Shown: piece by piece, positions 26,085 to 33,647 of the stretch
Layout: each line of letters begins with the position of its first letter
Numbering within the stretch: position 1 is the first letter of the stretch
Source of the DNA: CAZRHH01 sp964599885
GTDB lineage: Bacteria; Chloroflexota; Dehalococcoidia; DSTF01; JACRBR01
NCBI GenBank assembly: GCA_964599885.1
Contig: CAZRHH010000002.1
Span: 1-64,000, forward strand
Direction: 5' to 3'
DNA length: 64,000 bases
The notes under the pieces: model-generated
Told to the model about the DNA's origin: nothing
What the model saw: only the letters and a program-made list of their open reading frames with translations
The model's database searches: none
Program-made: the position numbers and the translations under genes

Positions 26085-26094
26085 CCAGGCCACA

Positions 26095-26955
26095 TCAATA
26101 GCGCGCGTCGAGCCAGATGACCATGTCCGCGAGTACTTGCAGCTGCTCCGGCTCGTTCAGAATCTCGTGATGCAGGCCATCGTAGAGCTTGAGCGTCTTG
26201 TCGAGCGACGCGACGCGTTCGAACAGGCGGCGGCTGCCATCCGGGCTGGCAAGGACATCCTCGGTACCGTGCATGATCAGCAGCGGCAGGTCGATCGTGC
26301 GTGCGTCGCGTGCGATGCGGCGGGCGGCGCGGCTCATCGCGGCGGCGAGGCCGGCGCGGACGCGGCCGTGATACACGAGTGGATCCTCTTCGTAACGACG
26401 CACGACGTCCTCGTCGCGCGAGACCGATGCGGCGCTCAACGGAAACGTGGGCAGATCGGGCGCCAAGCGGGCGAATAGTTCGACCATTCGGGCGGCGATC
26501 CAGCCAGCGGCGCCGCCGCCGGGCAGCACGGCGCCACTGAGCATTACACCGCGCACCGCCGGCGCGTCGATAGCGGCGAACAGCGCGACGATGCCACCGC
26601 CCATGCTGTGGCCGAGCATGAAGACGGGAAGGTCGCGTGCATGCGCCCGCACGCGCGCGACGTAAAGTCGCAGGTCGGCTAGATACTCGGCGAACGAGCG
26701 GACGGATGCGCGCTTCCCATCGGACAGACCGTGGCCGCGCAGGTCGAAAGCGTACGCGGCGTAGCCCGCCTCGGCGAGGTGTTGGCCAACGTGCGCGTAC
26801 CGGCCGCTGTGTTCGGCGTATCCGTGAACGATGATCAGCGCTGCGCGTGCAGTGCCGGACGGTAGCCAACGCCGCTCGAACAGGTACCGTCCGTCGGCGC
26901 CCGTGAAGCTCTGTTCCTGCGCTTCGATTGTCACACGGGCTCCTTCATGCTGCAT
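26095..26955 (-). CDS. Alpha/beta hydrolase, monoacylglycerol-lipase-like
   Basis: This 286-residue protein begins at ATG 26955. The oxyanion region is IIVHGYAEHSGRY, the nucleophile elbow is GHSMGG, the acid lies in MHGTEDVL, and the His is in GLHHEILNE. This arrangement with HGYAEHSGRY and DLRGHGLSDGKR is that of lysophospholipase/monoacylglycerol lipases (Hydrolase_4). It is cytoplasmic, with no signal peptide. It follows the hemolysin-III gene by 82 bp on the same strand. Confidence 0.88.
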   Translation of the reverse strand: MQHEGARVTIEAQEQSFTGADGRYLFERRWLPSGTARAALIIVHGYAEHSGRYAHVGQHLAEAGYAAYAFDLRGHGLSDGKRASVRSFAEYLADLRLYVARVRAHARDLPVFMLGHSMGGGIVALFAAIDAPAVRGVMLSGAVLPGGGAAGWIAARMVELFARLAPDLPTFPLSAASVSRDEDVVRRYEEDPLVYHGRVRAGLAAAMSRAARRIARDARTIDLPLLIMHGTEDVLASPDGSRRLFERVASLDKTLKLYDGLHHEILNEPEQLQVLADMVIWLDARY

Positions 26956-27037
26956 GGCGCTGGATGATACGTCGTGCGCACGTTTTGAACGAGCAGCGAC
27001 GGCGGTGGGTACTGATGGTGGCCCTACCGCGCGTAGT

Positions 27038-27706
27038 TCAGTCGGGCAACACGTAGAACGCGATGAGCGAAAAGTGCGTGAGGCTGCCGGCGATCACGAG
27101 GAGGTGAAAGATCTCGTGAAAGCCGAACACCGTGGGATAGGGGTTGGGTCGCCGCAACGCATAGACGATAGCGCCGATCGTGTAGAGCTGGCCGCCGATA
27201 ATCAGCAGAGTCAGCGGCCAGATATCGAGGCGCGTGACTATTTCGGCGGCGGCGATGATGCCGATCCAGCCAAGCGCGATGTACAGCGCGACGCCGAGCC
27301 AGCGCGGTGCCGTAGGCCAGGCGATCGTAACGAGGATGCCGAGGCCGGCGAGCGTCCATACCACCGACAGCATCGGAATGCCCCACCCGTTGCCGAGAAC
27401 GATGATGCAGAACGGCGTGTAAGTTCCGCCGATGAGCGCGTAGATCATCGAGTGGTCGAGCCGATTGACGATGCCGCGGAACGGAGCCGGCCAGCGGATC
27501 AGGTGGTAGGTGGCGCTGGTGGCGTACAGCGCGATCAGGCTCGAGGCGAAGATCGCGGCGCCGACGTATTCACGTGGCGAGTCAGAACGCAGCAACAGCC
27601 AGACGAGCCCGAATGGCGCCGCCAACGCCGCCACCAGATGGAAGGCGCCTCGCAGCGACGGGCGGAGTTCGACTTGATCATTGGGCAACGCGCCGCGCGA
27701 GGTCAC
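27038..27706 (-). CDS. Hemolysin III / PAQR-family membrane protein
   Basis: This 222-residue protein has seven hydrophobic helices. Conserved polar marks are SATYHL early, RLDHSMIYALIGGTYTP centrally, and GFHEIFHLLV near the end, which hold the His/Asp metal site of the PAQR superfamily. YqfA/HlyIII proteins are proposed membrane hydrolases or regulators of lipid composition; the hemolysin name is historical. The start overlaps the stop of the upstream small gene by 4 bp, so they are coupled. Confidence 0.9.
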   Translation of the reverse strand: MTSRGALPNDQVELRPSLRGAFHLVAALAAPFGLVWLLLRSDSPREYVGAAIFASSLIALYATSATYHLIRWPAPFRGIVNRLDHSMIYALIGGTYTPFCIIVLGNGWGIPMLSVVWTLAGLGILVTIAWPTAPRWLGVALYIALGWIGIIAAAEIVTRLDIWPLTLLIIGGQLYTIGAIVYALRRPNPYPTVFGFHEIFHLLVIAGSLTHFSLIAFYVLPD

Positions 27707-28050
27707 TGTTCGGCACCGTCTTTCTCACGCGGGCGCATGCGGTCCATCGTGTCGAGGACGCCACGCATGAACGACTCGGGCCGCACGCCGAACAGCGCTT
27801 CGGACCAGGCGTTGTATTTTCGGAAGGACTCGCTGCCCATCTTCATCAGATCAACTTGTGCTTTGAGCGACGCGGAGCGCGCGCTCAGAAACTCGCCGAG
27901 CGCGAGCGTCGCCTTCGCTTCGTTCTCCCAGACCTGCTGATACTTGTCGGCGAACGCGATCATCTCGTCGGTCACGTCGAGCAGGTCGCTGACCCGCGGC
28001 AATCGCGCGCGTGGGCGCGGCGCCCGTGGCTGCTTCGGTTCGTCAGGCAT
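27703..28050 (-). CDS. Small helical protein, phasin-like by appearance
   Basis: This 115-residue protein has a basic, Pro-rich N-terminus (PKQPRAPRPRARLPR) and then almost continuous amphipathic helix with the heptad-like stretch ADKYQQVWENEAKATLALG. Such composition resembles phasins that coat PHA granules, but no family motif can be confirmed. It overlaps the hemolysin-III gene by 4 bp and follows HPRT by 26 bp, making it part of the TetR-HPRT-HlyIII group. Confidence 0.5.
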   Translation of the reverse strand: MPDEPKQPRAPRPRARLPRVSDLLDVTDEMIAFADKYQQVWENEAKATLALGEFLSARSASLKAQVDLMKMGSESFRKYNAWSEALFGVRPESFMRGVLDTMDRMRPREKDGAEQ

Positions 28051-28076
28051 GAATGATCTCCGGTGTGCCCGTGCGC

Positions 28077-28991
28077 CTACGTTTGCTGTAACACGTCAGG
28101 GCGAAGCGTGGCAATGAACGGCAGGTTGCGGAACCGTTGCCGGTAATCCAATCCGTAGCCCACGACGAACTCATCGGGCACTTCGAAGCCGACGTAGTCC
28201 AGGGGCAGTTCCACCAGTCGTCGCGCGCGCTTGTCGAGCAGCGTGCAGACGCGGAGCGTTGCGGGCGAGCGCGCTTCGAGTTGCAGGAGCAGATGGTTGA
28301 GCGTCATACCTGTGTCGATGATGTCCTCGACGATCAGCACGTCGCGGCCCGATATGTTCTCGGTCAGATCCTGAACGATGCGTACGGCGCCGCTGCGATC
28401 GCCGTCGTACGAGGAGATCGTCATGAAATCGATAGTCACGGGCAATGCGGTGTGCCTCATCAGGTCGGCCATGAAGCACGTGACGCCCTTGAGCACGCCG
28501 ATGAAGATCGGTTGCTTCCCGCCGTAGTCGCGACCGATTTCGGTGCCGAGTTCGTTCACGCGGCGCTCGATCTCGGAGGCGCTGAATAGTACTTCGCGGA
28601 CGCCCATGCTCTCTGCATCGCGCGCGGCGCCGATGCCGTATTTCGACAGCAATGACAGATAGTCCTTCTTGTGCAGCAGCTTGATCTGCACGTCAGGATA
28701 CAACTCTTGCAGGCGCCGCAGCTTGCGATGCTTGTCCGTCACAAGCCCCTGCTTAAGTGTCGTTATCTCGATGTAGAGATCGAGATCGGGAAGATAGAAG
28801 TCCGGCGAGAACGCCTCGATCATGCGGCCGTCTTCGGCGTGCTTGAGGGGGAACGTGCGCGGTTCGTACTGCCAGCGGACACCGTAGAAGTCGAGCACAC
28901 CGGCGAACTCTTCTTCACTCTCGTGGGCAAAGCGCGCGTCCTCGATGGAGGAGGGAGGGTGCGCTTTGATGACGAGCGGTCGAGCGTTCAT
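28077..28991 (-). CDS. hpt: Hypoxanthine phosphoribosyltransferase with N-terminal nuclease-like domain
   Basis: The protein has 304 residues; ordinary HPRT has about 180. Residues about 129-304 are a full HPRT: VLKG (166-169), a flexible loop, the PRPP motif VEDIIDTG (221-228) and a DKRAR purine-site region. Residues about 24-111 form a separate alpha/beta domain with Glu26-28, FSPDFYLPDLDLYIEIT and KQ, then KHRKLRRLQELYPDV. The spacing P63-D64...E75-x-T77...K80 looks like a PD-(D/E)XK nuclease core, but Thr occupies the usual Lys position. The salvage reaction makes IMP or GMP from hypoxanthine or guanine. The role of the extra domain is unknown. Confidence 0.88.
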   Translation of the reverse strand: MNARPLVIKAHPPSSIEDARFAHESEEEFAGVLDFYGVRWQYEPRTFPLKHAEDGRMIEAFSPDFYLPDLDLYIEITTLKQGLVTDKHRKLRRLQELYPDVQIKLLHKKDYLSLLSKYGIGAARDAESMGVREVLFSASEIERRVNELGTEIGRDYGGKQPIFIGVLKGVTCFMADLMRHTALPVTIDFMTISSYDGDRSGAVRIVQDLTENISGRDVLIVEDIIDTGMTLNHLLLQLEARSPATLRVCTLLDKRARRLVELPLDYVGFEVPDEFVVGYGLDYRQRFRNLPFIATLRPDVLQQT

Positions 28992-29008
28992 GTTTGCCTA
29001 AGCGTTCC

Positions 29009-29665
29009 TCATGATGGCGACGTAATGCCCTGGACGATGTGTTGCATCGCCACCTCTACGTGCCGTATCAGCTCGGGCGGCACTTCCTCGCTCGCCGGGA
29101 CGATGGTGGGCGCCATGAGATGGTCAGCGAAGACGCCGAGTACCGTGATCACGAGCTGCGCGGCCAGCTCATCGACGGCCTCCGTGCGGACGAGGCCTTG
29201 CTCGGCATACTGGCGGAGGATGCGCGCTTCGGCCTTTTTCCAGCGCTCGGAAAGTATCTGGTACTCCTCGGTCGCTACCGGATCGTCGGCCATCGCCTCG
29301 ACCATGAGTACCTTCATGAGGTCGCGGTTGGAGTAGATGAACCTGAGCGCGTTGATGGCGATGGCGGGGATGGCCTCTCGCGGCCCGATCGTAATCTCGG
29401 CTTTCTCGAGGTTTTCGAGGGCGGCGGTGAATCCCCGCTCTTCGATAAGCGCTTCGAAAAGGTCACGCTTGGAAGCGAAGTGGTAGTAGATTGCCGCGTC
29501 GGTGATGCCGGCCGCCTGGGCGATATCGCGCACGCTGGTGCGGGCAAAGCCCTTCTCGGAGAAGAGGCGCAGTGACGCGTCGAGAATCTGCTCCCGGGTG
29601 ACGGGTCCGTGCCGGAGTTTGCGGGTGCGGCGGGCCGGCGGCGTAGTCGCTGCGTCCCGAGTCAT
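29009..29665 (-). CDS. TetR-family transcriptional regulator
   Basis: The protein has 218 residues from ATG 29665 (TTG 29671 just upstream is possible). The HTH is typical: ILDASLRLFSEKGFARTSVR, DIAQAAGITDAAIYYHF, ASKRDLF. The C-terminal ligand domain is helical and not diagnostic. It starts the minus-strand group TetR-HPRT-small protein-HlyIII and lies 17 bp upstream of hpt, so it may regulate that group. A strong sigma-70-type promoter lies in front of it. Confidence 0.9.
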   Translation of the reverse strand: MTRDAATTPPARRTRKLRHGPVTREQILDASLRLFSEKGFARTSVRDIAQAAGITDAAIYYHFASKRDLFEALIEERGFTAALENLEKAEITIGPREAIPAIAINALRFIYSNRDLMKVLMVEAMADDPVATEEYQILSERWKKAEARILRQYAEQGLVRTEAVDELAAQLVITVLGVFADHLMAPTIVPASEEVPPELIRHVEVAMQHIVQGITSPS

Positions 29666-29697
29666 CGCCAAAAGAGTGCCTCGATTCCCTCGTGGTC

Positions 29698-29726
29698 AGC
29701 GTATGGCAGGCGTCCCGCGCTGTCAA
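29698..29726 (-). promoter_or_regulatory. Sigma-70-type promoter of the tetR gene
   Basis: On the minus strand, -35 TTGACA (29721-29726), a 17-bp spacer, and -10 TACGCT (29698-29703). Transcription would start about 25 bp before ATG 29665. The rest of the 340-bp intergenic region up to 30013 holds only the possible -10 at 29882; I see no gene there. Confidence 0.65.
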
Positions 29727-29881
29727 ACGCTTACGCGCTCATACATCAAATAGTTATGTTGACGCCGCGACGGCATCGCACTGAGATTCGGCGTTCTGGC
29801 GCGGTGCCATGTTGTTTTGTCAGTTTTCGTGTTCTCCCGACCGTCGTCGAGCCGACGCGAATCAGGTTCCCGACATCGCTC

Positions 29882-29887
29882 TATACT
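29882..29887 (+). promoter_or_regulatory. Possible -10 element upstream of the MaoC gene
   Basis: TATACT occurs here without a clear -35. It would give a leader of 60 bp or more to the MaoC reading frame. Confidence 0.3.
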
Positions 29888-30013
29888 GGATCATGCGCGA
29901 ACGCGCCGGAATCTCGAACCGGCTCGGATCACCGTCGCGGCGCAGGTCTGTGAGGATCGATCCCCGAATCACTGCCTTTCGCCGTTGGTCACGCTGTTAG
30001 CTTCACCAAGACG

Positions 30014-30385
30014 GTGAGCGACGACGATGTCGTGCTGTTCGCGCGCGTGACGGGCGACGATCAACCGCTGCATCTCGACGAGGCCTTCGCCGCAAAGACG
30101 CGGTTCAAGAAGCGGATCGCGCACGGCATGCTTTCTGCGGGCGTCATCTCCGCGGCGCTCGGCACGAAACTGGCGCCCGGCTACGTGGTTGTGTACTTGA
30201 GCCAGCAGATGCGGTTCCGGCTGCCGGTGAACATCGGCGACACGATCACCGCGGAGGCGGAAGTCACTGCGATCGACGACGAGAAGCGCATCCTGACGAT
30301 CCGCACGGACTGCAAGAATCAAAACGGCGAGTTCGTCGTGAAGGGCGAGGCGACGGTGCTGCTCGATCCGATCGAGACGCCTTGA
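30014..30385 (+). CDS. MaoC-like (R)-specific enoyl-CoA hydratase, start unresolved
   Basis: The frame from GTG 30014 gives 123 residues of a single hot-dog domain. ARVTGDDQPLHLDEAFA and RIAHGMLSAG carry the catalytic Asp and His of the PhaJ/MaoC hydratases. They hydrate enoyl-CoA to (R)-3-hydroxyacyl-CoA. The family usually begins about 15 residues earlier with G-x-x-x-x-F-T-K-T-V; here GHAVSFTKTV is indeed encoded in frame just upstream, but no ATG, GTG or TTG lies between it and the stop at 29951-29953. The true start is therefore unclear: CTG 29972, an upstream frameshift, or genuine truncation. Confidence 0.75.
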   Translation: MSDDDVVLFARVTGDDQPLHLDEAFAAKTRFKKRIAHGMLSAGVISAALGTKLAPGYVVVYLSQQMRFRLPVNIGDTITAEAEVTAIDDEKRILTIRTDCKNQNGEFVVKGEATVLLDPIETP

Positions 30386-30503
30386 CCTGAAAACCTACGA
30401 CCGAGCCGGCAATTCCAAACGACGCTCAGGGCACAGATCCCCGCTGGCGTCCGATCCGATGTGCTAACGTACCCGTTCCCGCACCCACGACCGGAGACGC
30501 TGC

Positions 30504-31814
30504 GTGAGCGAACTGGCACCTGGAGCTGACGTTTCGGACACGCCGCCGGGGAGACTCGCGTCGATCGACATCCTGCGCGGGCTGGCGATCTTGTGGGTGA
30601 TCATCTTTCACCTCTGGATCGACATCAACCTCGTCGCGCCGCCGCCGGCCGACCAGTACCGCACGTTCTGGGGACGGATCACGGATGGCGACTTCGCGCG
30701 GATTCCGACGGCGCTGATCGACGCTATTGCGCGCATCGGCTTCCAGGGCGTGCCCTTGTTCATGATGCTGAGCGGGCTCGCGCTGTACTTGTCGGCGTCG
30801 CGCCGCCGCGAAGCGCCGTCACTCATCCGCTGGTATTACGCACGGCTGCGGCGGGTACTCGTGCCGTATTGGGCCGGTTTCTTCGTATTCCTGGCGGTGG
30901 TCTGCGCGATCGCCCTGGTGCAGATGTGGCTCGACGGCCGAAGCTTCTCCTACCAGTACCACCACGGCGTTTCGCTGGCGGCGTACCACGTCATCGACGT
31001 CGGTTGGGACGACGCGCCGGCGAGTCTGCTGCTCGTGCCGCGGCTGCTGTTCGACGACTACTTCGGCGCCTATCCCGAAGGCTTGTGGTTCGTCGCAATC
31101 CTTGTGCAGTACTACCTGCTGTTTCCCATGCTGCGCAGGGTGCTCGACAGCGTGGGGCCGGCGTTGTTTATCGCGAGTGTGTTACTGCTCACCGTCGTCG
31201 CAAAGGGCGTGCTGATCGCGACGTTCGGCGGTTTGGAGCTCGAATCCGCGCCGCGGTTCGACGGTGGCTGGGCGCCTTTCCGGCTCTACGACTTCGCGCT
31301 CGGCATGACGGTTGGCTATCTGCTTGTCCACAGGCGCGCGCTGCTGGATGAGTACGCGACCTCGCCGTTCGATGTCGCGAGCATCGTTGTGCTGGGGCTG
31401 CTGTTCCAGATCGGCGGCACGATGCTGGACGACCGGCAAGGGTACGCCAACGCGGCCGGCGCGCCGATGGTGATCACCGGGTTGACGTTGCTCGCGCTGC
31501 CGCTCATCGCAAGGCGGCCATCGCGGATGGAGCTACAAGCGCCCGTGCGACTCATCGCATGGGTCGGCACGATCTCGTTCGCGGTGCTGATCATCAACGA
31601 GCCGATGCGGTTGGTTGCGAGCTTGCTCCGCGTACACCGCATCGACGACGTGCCGTGGTGGATCTTTCTCGTCGGCGTGTACGTGCCGGTCTCCGTGCTG
31701 CTCGCATGGCCGTTCGCGATCCTGACGGGACTCGTTCCGCGTCGAGCCCCGACGGAGAACGCCGAGGCGCTCGCACCCGGCGTGGTCACAGATGCCGACG
31801 CGCTGACAGTCTGA
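30504..31814 (+). CDS. Acyltransferase-3 family membrane protein
   Basis: This 436-residue protein starts at GTG 30504 with GGAGA upstream. About ten membrane helices follow a short cytoplasmic N-terminus. The entry signature SIDILRGLAILWVIIFHLW includes the Arg and His typical of this family (PF01757), and SRRREAPSLIRWYYARLRRV gives the conserved cytoplasmic Arg-rich loop. Such proteins O-acylate extracytoplasmic sugars or lipids. The gene is transcribed alone and converges on the ABC exporter. Confidence 0.88.
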   Translation: MSELAPGADVSDTPPGRLASIDILRGLAILWVIIFHLWIDINLVAPPPADQYRTFWGRITDGDFARIPTALIDAIARIGFQGVPLFMMLSGLALYLSASRRREAPSLIRWYYARLRRVLVPYWAGFFVFLAVVCAIALVQMWLDGRSFSYQYHHGVSLAAYHVIDVGWDDAPASLLLVPRLLFDDYFGAYPEGLWFVAILVQYYLLFPMLRRVLDSVGPALFIASVLLLTVVAKGVLIATFGGLELESAPRFDGGWAPFRLYDFALGMTVGYLLVHRRALLDEYATSPFDVASIVVLGLLFQIGGTMLDDRQGYANAAGAPMVITGLTLLALPLIARRPSRMELQAPVRLIAWVGTISFAVLIINEPMRLVASLLRVHRIDDVPWWIFLVGVYVPVSVLLAWPFAILTGLVPRRAPTENAEALAPGVVTDADALTV

Positions 31815-31823
31815 GCAACAGCA

Positions 31824-33647
31824 TCAGTGCGTATCGACGGGTGGCAGCGCTTCGACTCCGGCAGGTACTTCACGTTGCTGGAGCAGCCACAGGCGATAGT
31901 AGCGGCCCCGGGCTGCAAGCAGTTCATCGTGCGAGCCTTGCTCGGCGATCTCGCCACGGTTGAGCACGATGATGCGATCGGCGCCGCGGATGGTCGCAAG
32001 CCGGTGGGCAATAATGATGCTCGTACGGCGTGCGGTGAGGCGTTCGAGGCTGTCCTGGATCAACGCTTCGGTTTCGGAGTCGATGTTCGCCGTCGCCTCG
32101 TCGAGTACGAGCATCACTTCGGGATCAAAGGCGACGCTGCGGGCGAAGGCGAGCAGTTGCTTCTGTCCGGTGCTGAGGTTGGCGCCGCGCTCGACAAGGC
32201 GGTGTTCGTAGCCATCCGGCAAGCCATCGATAAAGCGATCAGCGCCAACGAGGCGCGCGGCGTTCCGCACTTGCGACATCGGAATCGTTTCGTCGCGGAG
32301 GCGGATGTTCTCGGTGATCGTGCCCGTGAAGATGAACGGATCCTGCAGTACGAGCCCGATGTGCCGGCGCACTTCGTGCTGCCGCGCGAGCGCGATGTCC
32401 ACGTCGTCGAGCAAGATGCGGCCGTGCTGGATGTCGTAGAAGCGCAGCAGGAGATTGATCAGGCTAGTCTTGCCGGCGCCGGTCGCCCCGACGAACGCGA
32501 CGCGCTCACCGGGCTCGATGCGGAACGAGATGTCCTTCAACACCCAGGTGCCAGTGTTATAGGCGAACGACACGTTCTCGAACGTGACGGCGCCCTCAAT
32601 CTTGTCCGGCAGGGGAAGCGCATCCGCTTCATCCTGCACCCCTTCGGGCTCGTCGAGGAGTGTGAAGATGCGCTCGAGCGCGGCCATCGCCGACTGCAGG
32701 ATGTTGAAGCGGTCGGCGATTTCGCGCACGGGCTGGTAGTACATTGTGACAAGCGTCAGGAACGCGACGAGCCGGCCGAGGCTCAATGACTGATCGAGTA
32801 CCAAATTACCGCCGTACACGATCGCGATCGCCGTCGTGACGGCGGCGACCATCGCGACGATCGGCTCGAAGATCGCGTACGAATGGACGACTTCCATGTT
32901 GGCGCCAAGGAGACGTTCACTGTGTCCGCGGAACTCCTGGTAGTCCTTGCGCTGACGTCCGAACAACTGGACAAGCAGCATGCCGCCGATGTGCTCGGCG
33001 GCGAACCCGTTGAGCCGCGCGACGTGAAGGCGCTGCTTGCGAAAGGAGTTGCGCATGACGACTGCGAACCAGCGCATGAGCACGGCAAGGATCGGCATGA
33101 TGAAGAAGGTGATCAGCGCGAGCTTCCAGCTAATGAACAGCAGCGCGATCGCGACGCCGACGATCATGAAGAGATCGGCGATGATGGTAATCGCGCCGGC
33201 TGTGAGCAGCTGATCGAGCGCTGAAATATCGTTCGTCAGGCGCGTCACGAGCCGGCCGACGGGATTTGAATCGTAGAAGGCGATCGACATCCGCTGCAGA
33301 TGGCGGAAGAGCTTCATGCGCAGGTCGTTCATCACCTTTTGCGAGACGAGCACCATGAACATCGATTGGATGTAGCGGAAGACGAACATGAGGATGACGG
33401 CTGCCATGTAGAGGAGCGTGATCCACCACAAGTCGTCCGTCGTGCGGTCGACGACGTCGCGGTCGATCGCCTGCTGGATCAGCAGGGGCTGCGCGAGGGC
33501 GAGGCCGGTCGTGGCGAGCAGCAGCAGGATCGCGCCGATGACGCGCCAGGCGTACGGCCGCATGTACTCCATCAACCGCCCGACGAGGACGGAGTCGTAG
33601 GCTTTGCCTATGACGTCGTCGTCTTCGTTGTAGCCCGAGATGCTCAC
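31824..33647 (-). CDS. ABC exporter half-transporter, subunit with intact Walker B Glu
   Basis: This 607-residue fused permease-ATPase (type IV exporter) has six membrane helices up to about 320. The nucleotide domain has Walker A GATGAGKT (387-394), signature LSTGQ (491-495, not the consensus LSGGQ) and Walker B VMLVLDE (511-517) with catalytic Glu517. It begins at GTG 33647, overlapping the stop of its partner by 4 bp. Together they should form a heterodimeric drug or lipid exporter with one degenerate ATP site made from this signature and the partner's Asp-containing Walker B. Confidence 0.92.
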   Translation of the reverse strand: MSISGYNEDDDVIGKAYDSVLVGRLMEYMRPYAWRVIGAILLLLATTGLALAQPLLIQQAIDRDVVDRTTDDLWWITLLYMAAVILMFVFRYIQSMFMVLVSQKVMNDLRMKLFRHLQRMSIAFYDSNPVGRLVTRLTNDISALDQLLTAGAITIIADLFMIVGVAIALLFISWKLALITFFIMPILAVLMRWFAVVMRNSFRKQRLHVARLNGFAAEHIGGMLLVQLFGRQRKDYQEFRGHSERLLGANMEVVHSYAIFEPIVAMVAAVTTAIAIVYGGNLVLDQSLSLGRLVAFLTLVTMYYQPVREIADRFNILQSAMAALERIFTLLDEPEGVQDEADALPLPDKIEGAVTFENVSFAYNTGTWVLKDISFRIEPGERVAFVGATGAGKTSLINLLLRFYDIQHGRILLDDVDIALARQHEVRRHIGLVLQDPFIFTGTITENIRLRDETIPMSQVRNAARLVGADRFIDGLPDGYEHRLVERGANLSTGQKQLLAFARSVAFDPEVMLVLDEATANIDSETEALIQDSLERLTARRTSIIIAHRLATIRGADRIIVLNRGEIAEQGSHDELLAARGRYYRLWLLQQREVPAGVEALPPVDTH

